Notes: generated by a model from the letters alone, not told the origin. A stretch of 64,000 nucleotides of DNA from DATKFM01 sp046154965 (GCA_046154965.1 JBJXDY010000054.1:1-64000), one strand, 5' to 3'; shown: positions 25,704-34,561, numbered from the stretch's first letter. Translations and numbers: made by a program.

Positions 25704-27422
25704 TCACGCCACCGTGTAGTCCTTGTACTTCGCCAGCGACCGCACCGGCTTCTTCAGGGCATCGCGGCGGAAGGGGTCGCCGAGTTCCTGGGTGACCATG
25801 ATCTCGATGATCGTCGGCTTGTTCGACGCGATGGCGGCGGCGACCGCATCGCCGATGCTGCCGGGCTTGTCCACCTTGATGCCGTCGGCGCCCATGGATT
25901 TGGCGATGGCGGCGAAGGAGGGGTTCTTCAAGTTGGTGCCGACATAGCGGTCAGCGTAGAAGTCGATCTGGTTCTTCTTCTCCGCCCCCCACTGGCCGTT
26001 GTTGAAGACCACGGCGATGGCCGGGATATCCTCGCGCACGCAGGTCAGAGTCTCCTGCAGGCTCATGCCCCAGGCGCCGTCGCCGACATAGGCGATGGCC
26101 GGCCGGTCGGGTGCTGCCACCTTGGCGCCGATGGCGGTGGGATAGGCATAGCCGCAATTGCCGAAGCTCATGGCGGCGAAGAAGGAGCGCGGCTTGTCGA
26201 AGCGCAGATAGCTGTTGGACACCGAGCAGATGTTGCCGATGTCGGTGGTGACCATGGCGTTCTTGGGCAGGGCCTTCTCCAGCTCGCGCAGCGCGCGCCG
26301 CGGCGCCACCGGCGTGCCGTCGGCCTGACCCCATTTGTTGAGCTCGTCTTCCCACTCGGCTTTCTGTTTCTTCACCTCGGCGAGGCGCTGATCCTTGTTG
26401 CCGTGGGCCTCGATCTTCATGTTGCCGTGCTGCAGCCGGTGCAGCATCTCCGCCGCCGCCGGTTTCGCGTCACCGCAGACGCCGACGGTCATCGGCTTCA
26501 CCAGGCCGAGCACGCGGTGGTTGGAATCCACCTGGATCAGCTTGGCGTTCTTCGGCCAGTAGTCGATGCCGTGCTGGGGCAGGGTGCCGAACGGCCCGAG
26601 GCGCGAGCCCAGCGCCAGCACCACGTCGGCCTGGGCAATCAGCTTCATCGCCGCCTTGGAGCCCTGATAGCCCAGCGGCCCGCACATCAGCGGATGGCCC
26701 GCGGGGAAGGCGTCGTTATGCAGATAGCTGGTGACGACAGGCGCCTGCAGATATTCCGCCAGCGCCACCGCTTCGGCCTGGCCGTCGGACATGATGACGC
26801 CGCCGCCCGCCAGGATGACCGGGAACTTCGCCGAGGCCAGCAGCTTCGCCGCATCATCGAGGCTTTTGCCGCCGCCGGCGGCGCGCTCGATCTTGATCGG
26901 CGCGGGGATGCTCACGTCGATATCGCCGTAGAAGACGTCGCGCGGGATGTTGAGCTGGGTCGGCCCGCGCTCGGTCAGCGCCAGGTCGAAGCATCGCGAG
27001 GTCAGCTCGGCCATGCGGTCGGCGCGGCTGACATGGGCCTGGTACTTGGTGATCTTGGAGAAGATCGGCAGCTGTTCGGTCTCCTGGAAGCCGCCGAGGC
27101 CCAGGGTGTTGGAGCCCGTCTCCGGCGTGATCACCACCACGGGCGAATGGGCCCAATAGGCGGCGGCGACGGCGGTGACGAAGTTGGTGATGCCCGGGCC
27201 GTTCTGGGCGATGCAGACGCCCTGCTTGTTCAGCACCCGCGAATAGCCGTCGGCCATATGCCCGGCACCCTGCTCATGGGCGACGGAGATGAAGCGGATG
27301 CCGGCGGGCTCGAACAGATCGAGCGCGTCCATGTAGGCCGAGCCGACGATGCCGAACACATGCTTGACGCCATGGGCGACGAGCGTTTCGACGAAGGCTT
27401 CGGAAGGCGTCATGCGGGTCAT
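25704..27422 (-). CDS. xsc: Sulfoacetaldehyde acetyltransferase Xsc
   Basis: The 572-residue thiamine-diphosphate enzyme begins MTRMTPSEAFVETLVAHG. It closely follows known Xsc proteins: FGIVGSAYMDALDLFEPAG, HEQGAGHMADGYSRV (cofactor-activating Glu), NGPGITNFVTAVAAAYWAHS, GPLGYQGSKAAMKLIAQADV, and the ThDP/Mg motif GDGAWGMSLQE with NNGQWGAEK. Xsc converts sulfoacetaldehyde and phosphate to acetyl phosphate and sulfite, the step that breaks the C-S bond in taurine, isethionate or sulfoacetate use. AAGGAT lies 6 nt before the ATG chosen; the longer frame upstream is non-coding. AckA downstream would use the acetyl phosphate. Confidence 0.93.
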   Translation of the reverse strand: MTRMTPSEAFVETLVAHGVKHVFGIVGSAYMDALDLFEPAGIRFISVAHEQGAGHMADGYSRVLNKQGVCIAQNGPGITNFVTAVAAAYWAHSPVVVITPETGSNTLGLGGFQETEQLPIFSKITKYQAHVSRADRMAELTSRCFDLALTERGPTQLNIPRDVFYGDIDVSIPAPIKIERAAGGGKSLDDAAKLLASAKFPVILAGGGVIMSDGQAEAVALAEYLQAPVVTSYLHNDAFPAGHPLMCGPLGYQGSKAAMKLIAQADVVLALGSRLGPFGTLPQHGIDYWPKNAKLIQVDSNHRVLGLVKPMTVGVCGDAKPAAAEMLHRLQHGNMKIEAHGNKDQRLAEVKKQKAEWEDELNKWGQADGTPVAPRRALRELEKALPKNAMVTTDIGNICSVSNSYLRFDKPRSFFAAMSFGNCGYAYPTAIGAKVAAPDRPAIAYVGDGAWGMSLQETLTCVREDIPAIAVVFNNGQWGAEKKNQIDFYADRYVGTNLKNPSFAAIAKSMGADGIKVDKPGSIGDAVAAAIASNKPTIIEIMVTQELGDPFRRDALKKPVRSLAKYKDYTVA

Positions 27423-27880
27423 CAGGGGATCCTTGTGCTGGGAGATTTTCGCAGGGCGGAAACGGAGCGGCGATACGGAACGGCAGCATCGCCCATCTGT
27501 GCTGGAGATAGCAAAGGGCGCGTTTCCTGGTGAAGTGCCAGGAGGGGCCATTGCGGGGAGCCAGGAGGCGCCGGATCGCGGCGAGAATCCCGGCCATGAG
27601 CAAGGGTTGTTTTGCAAATGGGTGCGGCGCATCTCTTTGCCGCTGCAGGGAAAGATTGCCGGCATTTTGAATTTTGCGAAAACAACCCTGGCGCGGCGGG
27701 CGAAATGTCCAGATCTGTATGCAATATGACAAATTATGCGTATCCACGGCAATGGCCCGACGTTCCGTTGGGTCTAAAGTAAGGCTAATAAATTGGCGTA
27801 TGATCGCTGCCGATTTCGCTCGACAGCTACCCCAGTGTACGCTACAATTACGTATAATACAACAATCAGGAATCCAGCCG
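27423..27880. other. AT-richer intergenic region with a TATAAT element
   Basis: These 458 bp hold no gene I can support. The right half is clearly richer in A+T than the rest of the window. It contains a perfect TATAAT at 27853-27858 on the plus strand, 23 bp before the next start codon. No good -35 is seen at 16-18 bp upstream (CCCCAG), so the promoter may depend on an activator. The left part must carry the promoter of xsc (leftward). Confidence 0.5.
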
Positions 27881-28240
27881 ATGGCTCAGGACGGCGTCCC
27901 GCCGGTGGAAACGATACCGCCTGTTTGCGGCGCGAGGCTGCGGGGTGGCGGTCTATGCGAGGCGCGGCCGCCGCAGGGCAAGCGCCGCTGCCGCTGCCAT
28001 GGCGGCGCCCGTGGCAGCGGTGCGCCGAAAGGCAACCGGAATGCGCTGAAGCATGGCGCCTATACGGCGGCGAGCCGCGCGCACCTCAAGGCGATCCGAG
28101 ACTATGCGCGGGCGAGCAAGACGCTGATGGACGCGGTCGATGCGGGCGTGCGGTCCGCGGCGCTGCTCCGCCGCCACGCCGCCATCGAGAGCATCGCGGA
28201 CCGGCTGGCGACAACGGACCGGCGATTGTTGGGGGAGTAG
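27881..28240 (+). CDS. HGGxSTG-type small protein
   Basis: The 119-residue protein begins MAQDGVPPVETIPPVCGARL. It carries a cysteine/histidine cluster (CGAR, CEA, CRCHGG) followed by GSGAPKGNRNALKHGAYT, a hallmark found in small proteins of Alphaproteobacteria and phages. The C-terminal half is helical (ALLRRHAAIESIADRLATTD). Function is unknown; the Cys/His cluster suggests metal or nucleic-acid binding, and relatives are often near terminase or integrase genes. There is none here. The start at 27881 has AGGA 11 nt upstream. It may be a relic of mobile DNA. Confidence 0.75.
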   Translation: MAQDGVPPVETIPPVCGARLRGGGLCEARPPQGKRRCRCHGGARGSGAPKGNRNALKHGAYTAASRAHLKAIRDYARASKTLMDAVDAGVRSAALLRRHAAIESIADRLATTDRRLLGE

Positions 28241-28469
28241 ATCAATTCAGCCCGCTGCCGTCTCTTTTTCGAAAGCATCAATTCACCGACATGTGGATTG
28301 AAGACTCGCCTTTGACAGCTTCCGCGCGTCCGGCATAATTCGCGGCACGGTCGTGCCGGCGACCGACGGTCCGCGTGAAGGGTTGAACCCGCCGCCAGGT
28401 TGCAGTCGATGATCCCTTCTTTCTTGCCCGTGAGCAGCGGACGCCGGGCGCATAGGAAGAAGGTGTTCC

Positions 28470-29732
28470 ATGTTCAAGGCTCTCCCGCCGCAACCCCATC
28501 TCGACTGGCTCAAGAAAACCGCGAAGGAGCGGCTGCAGGAACTGCGCGGCGGCGATCCTGAAACCAAATTGCACCAGGCGCAGCTCGCTATCGCCCAGGA
28601 GTACGGCTTCAAGAGTTGGCGCGCGCTCAAGGCCCATGTCGACGCCACGAGCGTCGACGGGCAGATCGTGGCTGCTGCGGAAACTGGCGAAGCTGCGGCG
28701 CTCGATCGTTTGCTGTCCGAGAATCCGGCGAAGATTGCCGTCACCGGCAGCCAGTGGAACCGGCCCCTGCTGCATATCGCGGCGGACCACGGTCACGACG
28801 ACTGCGTGCGCGTGCTGTTGGAGCGCGGCGCGGATGTGAAACAGCGCGACAAGCTCGATAATGCCACGGCGCTGCATTGGGCGGCGGAGGGAGGTCATCT
28901 CGACATCGTCCGGCGTCTCGTCGCGGCCGGCGCCGACATCAATGCCGAAGGCGATGCGCATGAGCTGACGGCCATCGATTGGGCCACCTGCTTTCGCGAT
29001 CTCCATGCCGATGTCGCCGAATTTCTGCTGGCCCACGGTGCTCGGCCGACCATCTTTACAGCCATTGCCCTCGGTCGAAGTGACTTGGTTCGTGAGCTTG
29101 TGGCGGCGGAACCTTCGTTGATCTCCCGGCAGATGAGCCGCTTCGAGCACCGGCGCATGCCGCTGCATTTCGCCGTGTTGAAGAACCGCGTGGATATGGT
29201 TGAGCTATTGCTGTCCCTTGGCGCCGATCCCCGGGCCAAGGACGATCGCGGTCAGACGCCGCTGAACGGCGCCACCTCGAAGACCGATAAGCGCATCACC
29301 GAACGGCTGATCGCTGCCGGCGCCAGCGCCGGGGAGCAGACGGCCTGCCGCTTCGAAGCCGCCGTGCCGATTCTGAATGTGCGGAACGTGCCCGCCTCCA
29401 TCGCCTACTACATCGACAAGCTGGGATTCACGAAGGAATGGGATTGGGGCAGCCCGCCGAGCTTCGCCTGCGTCTTCCGCGATGCCGTGCGCATCTTCCT
29501 CTGCGAGGGCGGCCAGGGCGGGCCGGGCACCTGGATATCCATCGCGGTGCAGGATGTCGACGCGCTCCATGAGGACTACCGGCGGCGGGGCGCGAAGATC
29601 CGTCAGGCGCCGGCCAACTTCCCCTGGGGCATGCGGGAAATGAATGTGGAGGATCCGGACGGCCACCGCTTTCGCATGGTCGGCGAAGCGACCGGCCCGG
29701 ATGACGGCGTCGAGCTCGACGAGTCGCCCTAG
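28470..29732 (+). CDS. Ankyrin-repeat protein fused to a glyoxalase/VOC domain
   Basis: The 420-residue protein has three parts. Residues 1-60 are a helical leader (HLDWLKKTAKERLQELRGGD; IAQEYGFKSWRALKAHVD) common in bacterial ankyrin proteins. Residues about 65-290 hold ankyrin repeats (NRPLLHIAADHGHDDCVRVL; ATALHWAAEGGHLDIVRRLV; MPLHFAVLKNRVDMVELLL; GQTPLNGATS). Residues about 297-405 are a VOC fold (ILNVRNVPASIAYYIDKLGF and VEDPDGHRFRMVG), like glyoxalase I and bleomycin-binding proteins. The ankyrin part probably binds a partner protein. Whether the VOC part is catalytic or a binding module is unclear. It is monocistronic, with no signal peptide. Confidence 0.88.
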   Translation: MFKALPPQPHLDWLKKTAKERLQELRGGDPETKLHQAQLAIAQEYGFKSWRALKAHVDATSVDGQIVAAAETGEAAALDRLLSENPAKIAVTGSQWNRPLLHIAADHGHDDCVRVLLERGADVKQRDKLDNATALHWAAEGGHLDIVRRLVAAGADINAEGDAHELTAIDWATCFRDLHADVAEFLLAHGARPTIFTAIALGRSDLVRELVAAEPSLISRQMSRFEHRRMPLHFAVLKNRVDMVELLLSLGADPRAKDDRGQTPLNGATSKTDKRITERLIAAGASAGEQTACRFEAAVPILNVRNVPASIAYYIDKLGFTKEWDWGSPPSFACVFRDAVRIFLCEGGQGGPGTWISIAVQDVDALHEDYRRRGAKIRQAPANFPWGMREMNVEDPDGHRFRMVGEATGPDDGVELDESP

Positions 29733-30214
29733 AAGTAGCCGACGAGGCGGCCGAGCACGAGCACGGAGAGCCAAACGCCGAACGAAACCGCCCCGAGCAG
29801 GCGCTGCAGCGGCGCTGGCGGCGCGCCGGCATCCGCCGCAGACCATCCGGCCCGCCGCGCCGCCAGGCGATAGGCGGCGATGTTGAGAAGGCCGAGAACC
29901 AGCATCGCCATCTTGGCCTGGAAGAAGGACGAGGCGGCGTACTCCGTCGCCTTGACGATGAAGAGCAGGCTGCCGCACAGGGCGGCCAGCGCCAAGCCGG
30001 CGGCGGCGACCGGGACCAACAGCTGGGCCAGCGCCTCCAGCGGCACGCGGGGCCAGCCGCTCATGAGCCTGAGATCGAAGCCGGCAATGGCGCCGAACAG
30101 CAGGGCGATGCCCGCGATGTGGCCGGCATTCACCAGGGGATAGACCCATTTCGAGCCGCGCAGGCCGACGGCCAGGGCGGAGCCTTCGAAGCCGGCCAGG
30201 AGCTCCGTCAGCAT
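29729..30214 (-). CDS. Membrane protein, DUF6644-like
   Basis: The 161-residue protein has four likely membrane segments (HIAGIALLFGAIAGFDLRLM; LLVPVAAAGLALAALCGSLL; AKMAMLVLGLLNIAAYRL; VSFGVWLSVLVLGRLVGYF). The pattern of His and aromatic residues resembles the DUF6644 family, which often travels with DUF6152 proteins, as here. Function is unknown; a role in copper or redox chemistry is sometimes suggested for this pair, but nothing in the sequence proves it. It converges on the ankyrin gene with a 4-bp overlap of ends. Confidence 0.72.
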   Translation of the reverse strand: MLTELLAGFEGSALAVGLRGSKWVYPLVNAGHIAGIALLFGAIAGFDLRLMSGWPRVPLEALAQLLVPVAAAGLALAALCGSLLFIVKATEYAASSFFQAKMAMLVLGLLNIAAYRLAARRAGWSAADAGAPPAPLQRLLGAVSFGVWLSVLVLGRLVGYF

Positions 30215-30245
30215 GGCTGGGCTGCCTAGGCCAGCGCGCCCCGCC

Positions 30246-30635
30246 TCAGGACTCCCGGTCGGGGTAGAGGTTGTAGTCCTTCCCCGCGATGATCAGCCGC
30301 TCCGCCTTCATCAGCTTCTCGTCGGGGTCGATCGAGCGATGGCCATGGACGGTGACCTCCGTGCCCATCGCCAAGAGGCCCTCGGTCAGGCCGGCGCGTT
30401 CGTTGCGCCAGGGCTGGCCGATCTCCACCAGCCAGGCCTCGCCATTGGCGTCGAGGCTCAGCTCGCCATGGGGATTGCCCAGCTTCACGCCGGTCACCTT
30501 CCCGGTCAGCTCAAATTCCTCGTCGGTCGCCCAGCCCCAGCCGTGATGGGCCCGCAGCGGGAGAGGCAGAATCGCACCAGCGATCGCAATGGCGATGCCG
30601 TAGCCCGATTGCATCAGAAATAAGCGCCTAGTCAT
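30246..30635 (-). CDS. DUF6152 family exported protein
   Basis: The 129-residue protein begins MTRRLFLMQSGYGIAIAIAG, a signal peptide. The mature part starts AHHGWGWATDEEFELTGKVT, the DUF6152 hallmark, then VKLGNPHGELSLDANGEAWL, and a small beta-barrel domain reminiscent of OB-fold proteins. It is exported and of unknown function; the HHGW motif could bind copper. The start at 30635 has a strong GGAGGTG site 5 nt upstream, better than the Met four codons earlier. It forms an operon with the DUF6644-like gene 31 bp downstream. Confidence 0.8.
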   Translation of the reverse strand: MTRRLFLMQSGYGIAIAIAGAILPLPLRAHHGWGWATDEEFELTGKVTGVKLGNPHGELSLDANGEAWLVEIGQPWRNERAGLTEGLLAMGTEVTVHGHRSIDPDEKLMKAERLIIAGKDYNLYPDRES

Positions 30636-30776
30636 GCTCACCTCCACTTCAGCTTGCCTGTCATTAGATAGGGTGGCGGTGGAAATGTGGAAGGAGGAAA
30701 TCGCGGGCAGGGGTGGCCAAAAGCCCGTGGCGCACCCAAATCACGGGAAAGGTCCTTTCATCTTAGGGAGCGGCTC

Positions 30777-31448
30777 ATGACCTCACAAAGACTTGAGTAC
30801 CGGCGCCGGCTGTACCTCGCTCTTGCCGCGTTGATCCTGGTTGTGGGCGCCGCATCGGCCGTGCGGGCGCAGGAACCTGCCGGCAGCGCTCTGGTCGAGG
30901 CGCTGCGGGACGGCGGCTACAACATCTATTTCCGCCATACCGCAACCAACTGGGACCAGGACGATCATGTCGAAGCGGCTGACGATTGGCGCAGCTGCGA
31001 TCCCCAGCGGATGCGCCAGCTTTCGCCGGAGGGACGCGACATCGCGCGGCGCATTGGGGCGGCAATGACAACATTGCGCATTCCCGTGGCGATGGTGCTC
31101 TCCAGCGAATATTGCCGGGCCGCAGAGACCGCGCAGCTGCTGAATCTCGGACCGGTGACCCAGACATCCGATATCGTCAACCTGCGAAGCGCGGAGTTCG
31201 CCGGCGGCAATGATGCGGCGGTGCGGCGTGCGCAGAATGTGCTCTCGCAGGCGCCCGCCGCCGGAAGCAACACGGTGATCGTCGGCCATGGCAACTTGAT
31301 GAGTTCGGCGACCGGTGTCTATGCCGGCGAAGGCGGCAGCGCCGTCTATCGTCCCACGTTGGGGAGCGACCGGGGCTTCGAGTTGGTTGCCAAGCTTTCT
31401 GCCGAGGATTGGGAGAAGCTTGCCGCAAGCCTTGCCGGTGCGGATTGA
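30777..31448 (+). CDS. Periplasmic histidine phosphatase superfamily protein
   Basis: The 223-residue protein has a signal peptide (RRLYLALAALILVVGAASAV, cut near RAQ). The phosphatase core follows: YFRHTATNWDQ with the catalytic His in FRHT, SPEGRDIARRIGAA, SSEYCRAAETAQLL and VGHGNLM with the second His. The usual RHG is RHT here, as in some other members. It probably removes phosphate from a periplasmic ester; the true substrate is unknown. The start at 30777 is set by a GGGAG ribosome site. Confidence 0.85.
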   Translation: MTSQRLEYRRRLYLALAALILVVGAASAVRAQEPAGSALVEALRDGGYNIYFRHTATNWDQDDHVEAADDWRSCDPQRMRQLSPEGRDIARRIGAAMTTLRIPVAMVLSSEYCRAAETAQLLNLGPVTQTSDIVNLRSAEFAGGNDAAVRRAQNVLSQAPAAGSNTVIVGHGNLMSSATGVYAGEGGSAVYRPTLGSDRGFELVAKLSAEDWEKLAASLAGAD

Positions 31449-31467
31449 CGGGCGCGGTTCGCTGCGG

Positions 31468-32054
31468 TCACAGGCGCTTGGTCAGCAGGACCCAGCCGCT
31501 GACGTCGTTGAGCCAATCCTCCTTGACCGCCGGCCGCGTCGCGCGCGGGCGGTAGCTGCAGCGCTCGTAGAGCCGCCTTGCGCCCCGATTGGAGTCGGCG
31601 ACCATGACGCTGAGGCCGCGCTTGCAGAGGCTGCGGGCGGTGTCGTCGGCCAAGCCCAACAGTTTTGTGCCGAGGCCATGGCCGCGGAACTGGGGCATCA
31701 CCGCCAGCACATTCACATACCAGGTGCCTGGGGCGAGGTTCTCCAGCTCCTGCATCGGCACGAACATGGCGGGCATGCCGGCGGCGATGGGCTTCGGCTT
31801 GTCGGGGATTTCATAGCCGATCAGGCAGCCGGCGCGGCCGCCGTCATGGTCGATCATGACCGCGTTGCGATAGGAGAAGCTGCCCTCGTCGCGCGCGGTG
31901 CGGCGGCGGCCGACATCCCAGGCGGTCTCGCCGGCCGCTGCCATCTTGCCCCAGAGATGGAGCGGCAAACCCTCGCCGGCATGGTTGACCAGCTGGCGGG
32001 AATGGGCGCGTCCTCGATGACGGCGGGGCGGAAGGGCGGCGAAGGGTTTTCCAT
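31468..32054 (-). pseudogene. GNAT acetyltransferase with an apparent frameshift near the N-terminus
   Basis: The natural start (MENPSPPFRPAVIEDA) lies in one frame and the rest of the domain (RQLVNHAGEGLPLHLWGKMA through ESC-type QFRGHGLGTKLLGLADDTA) in another. Joining them near 31988-32005 restores a continuous GNAT N-acetyltransferase. The acetyl-CoA loop QFRGHGLGTK (R/QxxGxG/A) is intact, as is the end of the fold (RRLYERCSYRPRA). Either a single-base indel has inactivated it, or the sequence has an error there. If the downstream start is used, a truncated protein might still be made. It is convergent with the phosphatase gene. Confidence 0.7.
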
Positions 32055-32199
32055 TGCAGTTTCGAACCCGGATAACTGCGTGCGCGCATATCATAAGACA
32101 TCATTTCATGGGGTCCATGAACCCATGCATGCAACACGTGGCGGAACAAAAAAGCCGGCAGGCGACAGGGAGCCGAGGCTGTTGTAGTTTCCGCCGTTC

Positions 32200-33384
32200 A
32201 TGACGGCACCAGTCTCTTCCCCGGCACAACATGCTCTATCCGACCGCCGCGCCCTCTGGGCGCTGCTGGCCGGCAACTTCGTCATCGGCACGGGCGTGCT
32301 GCTGCCGGCGGGGATGATGAACGATCTCGTACGCGAACTCGGCGTGTCGGTATCGAAGGGCGGCAGCCTGATCTGGGCCGGCGCCATCGTCATCGGCGTC
32401 GGCGCGCCGCTGATCGCCGCGGTGACCAGTGCGGTGGACCGGCGACTGCTATTGGCTGGCTCGCTACTGCTGTATGTTGCCGGACACGCGCTTTCGGCGC
32501 TGAGCCTGAATTTCGAGATGCTGCTGGCGGTGCGGGTGGTGACGATACTCTCCGCCGGCGTGTTCACGCCTCAGGCCGCGGCCACGGTGGGGTTGTTGCT
32601 GCCGCCGGAGCGGCGCGGGGCCGGGATCACCTTCATCTTCCTCGGCTGGTCGATCGCCACGGTGCTGGGCATGCCCATGGGCAGCCTGATCGGCTCCACG
32701 CTTGGCTGGCGGGCAGCCTATGGAGTTCTCGCCGTGCTGGCGCTGATCGCGGCGGCGGGCGTGTGGTGGGGCGTACCCCGTGGCCTCCGGGTGCAACGGC
32801 TGTCGCTGGCGTCCTGGCGCGACGTGTTCCTCAGCCCGGTCCTGGTGCTGGTGCTACTGGTCACGGTGGGCAGCCTTTCCGGGCAGTTCGCCCTGTTCAC
32901 CTATATCGCGCCTGTGCTGAAGGAGTCGCTGGCGGCGGCGCCCGCAACGATTGCACTGCTGCTGGCCTGGTCCGGTTTCTGGGGCGTGACCGGCAACAGC
33001 CTGGCGGCGCGTGTCAGCGGCCGGCTGGGCGTGGCCGGCGCGATCCTGGTGTTCATGCTGTGCATGGCCACGGGGTTGGCGCTGTGGCCGCTGGGCCATG
33101 GATCGCTGGCGCTGACCATGCTGGCCATGGCGGTTTGGGGCTTCGGCACCTTCGCCGGCAACTCGCTGCAGCAGGCGCGGCTGATGGGCATCGCGCCGCC
33201 GCTGGCCTCGGCCTCCATCGCGCTCAACACTTCCGGCATCTATGTCGGGCAAGCGGTGGGGGCGGCGCTGGGCGGGCTGCTGGTGAGCGCCGGGCGGCTG
33301 GACCTGCTGTCCTGGGCCGGCGTGGTGTTCATGCTGGCGGCCATCGCCTGCTCGGTGGCGGCGGCGCGGCTGACGGGGCGCTGA
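32200..33384 (+). CDS. MFS transporter, DHA1 drug-efflux-like
   Basis: The 394-residue protein has twelve membrane segments. The pattern LLAGNFVIGTGVLLPAGMMN, RVVTILSAGVFTPQAAATVG, GLGWRAAYGVL-type motif (TLGWRAAYGVL) and NTSGIYVGQAVGAALGGLL matches AraJ/YdhP-like proton-driven exporters of sugars, drugs or arabinose-related compounds. The substrate is not known. It stands alone between the GNAT pseudogene (divergent) and the LysE exporter (convergent). Confidence 0.87.
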   Translation: MTAPVSSPAQHALSDRRALWALLAGNFVIGTGVLLPAGMMNDLVRELGVSVSKGGSLIWAGAIVIGVGAPLIAAVTSAVDRRLLLAGSLLLYVAGHALSALSLNFEMLLAVRVVTILSAGVFTPQAAATVGLLLPPERRGAGITFIFLGWSIATVLGMPMGSLIGSTLGWRAAYGVLAVLALIAAAGVWWGVPRGLRVQRLSLASWRDVFLSPVLVLVLLVTVGSLSGQFALFTYIAPVLKESLAAAPATIALLLAWSGFWGVTGNSLAARVSGRLGVAGAILVFMLCMATGLALWPLGHGSLALTMLAMAVWGFGTFAGNSLQQARLMGIAPPLASASIALNTSGIYVGQAVGAALGGLLVSAGRLDLLSWAGVVFMLAAIACSVAAARLTGR

Positions 33385-33400
33385 CCTGCCGGACCGGAAC

Positions 33401-34015
33401 TCAGCGCGCGACGATGGCGACGGCGGCGCCGGCCATCACGGTGCCGGTGGTGCGGTTCACGGCGCGCATGGTGCGCGGGCTGGCGATCAGCCGGCGGGCG
33501 CTGGCGGCGGCGAGCGCATAGGCCGACAACACAGCGCTGAGGATCACCACGATCAGCAGTGCGATCTCGACAAAGCCGATAATGCTGAGATTCTCCAGGT
33601 CGATCACCAGCGGCAACAGAGCCAGGAAGAACACGATCACCTTCGGATTGCCCAGGGTGACGGCGAGGCCGCCGAGGAACAGCCGTCCCGCGCCGTCGCT
33701 TCGCCGATCAAGTCCGACCTCGGCCTGTTGCTCCGGAGCGGTCCACAGCTTCCAGGCCAGATAGAGCAAATAGGCGGCGCCGGCATACTTGATGGCCATG
33801 AACAGCAGGGCGAAGGTCTGCGCCAGCAGGGCCAGTCCGGCGGCGGCGATGGTGAACCAGAAGAGATCGCCGACCACGAACCCGGCGATGAAGGCGGGCA
33901 CGCCCCGCAGCCCGCGGCCGAGCACGCGGGCCAAAATGGCGGCAATACCCGGGCCGGGGGAGGCGGTGGCGACAGCATAGGCGGCGCAGAAGGCGAACAA
34001 ACCGGCGGAACCCAT
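33401..34015 (-). CDS. LysE/RhtB family amino-acid exporter
   Basis: The 204-residue protein begins MGSAGLFAFCAAYAVATASP. It has about six membrane segments and the family motif ASPGPGIAAILARVLGRGLR with FVVGDLFWF. The second half has GLAVTLGNPKVIVFFLALLP, as in RhtB/LysE carriers that export threonine, homoserine lactones or basic amino acids. The start at 34015 has GGGGAAG 7 nt upstream; the frame extends further but without membrane-protein character. The substrate is unknown. Confidence 0.88.
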   Translation of the reverse strand: MGSAGLFAFCAAYAVATASPGPGIAAILARVLGRGLRGVPAFIAGFVVGDLFWFTIAAAGLALLAQTFALLFMAIKYAGAAYLLYLAWKLWTAPEQQAEVGLDRRSDGAGRLFLGGLAVTLGNPKVIVFFLALLPLVIDLENLSIIGFVEIALLIVVILSAVLSAYALAAASARRLIASPRTMRAVNRTTGTVMAGAAVAIVAR

Positions 34016-34204
34016 CGATGTCTTCCCCGTTAGCATCCAAGTCAGAAAACTGGTGCGGAGTGATGCCGCGCCCGGTCCGCCCTGTCCAGCCCCTCTATAC
34101 AGAAACGATACAACGGGCCGTAAATTTGTCATGGAGAACCGGCGGTGCTGTCGGGCAGTATCGGCGTGTGCGGCCAGGAAGTCTGGAAAAATCGGGAGAT
34201 TGAA

Positions 34205-34543
34205 ATGAAACGCAAGACGATCGCGTGGATCGCGGCCGTTTCGGCACTGACACTCATGGCATCGGCGCCGGTCTTCGCCAAAGGCGAAGGCGCCCGCAGT
34301 CACGCCAGGAGCTCGGTGTCCGATGCGACCGGCACGGCTGCAGCCAAAGCCAAGGCATCGTGCAAGGGCGCCTGCTCGACGTCGGTGCGCACCTCGGCGG
34401 AAGTCACGACGACGGGCACGAATACGAACGCCAATGGCGTCAGCGTCAGCACGACGACAGGCGGTACCAGCGGCAAGTCGACGTCGTCGGGAACTGTCTC
34501 CAACAGCGTCTCCGGCAACAGCACAACCACCGGCATCCCGTAG
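34205..34543 (+). CDS. Secreted Ser/Thr/Gly-rich low-complexity protein
   Basis: The 112-residue protein has a clear signal peptide (MKRKTIAWIAAVSALTLMAS, cut near VFA). The mature part is Ser/Thr/Ala/Gly-rich with two cysteines in KASCKGACSTS and a tail of short Thr/Ser/Asn repeats (TTTGTNTNANGVSVSTTTGG; STSSGTVSNSVSGNSTTTG). Nothing indicates an enzyme; it may be a surface-attached or intrinsically disordered protein. A GGGAG site lies 7 nt before the ATG. Its 3' end meets the MocR gene tail to tail. Confidence 0.7.
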   Translation: MKRKTIAWIAAVSALTLMASAPVFAKGEGARSHARSSVSDATGTAAAKAKASCKGACSTSVRTSAEVTTTGTNTNANGVSVSTTTGGTSGKSTSSGTVSNSVSGNSTTTGIP

Positions 34544-34561
34544 ATCGGACGTTTGCGGCAA

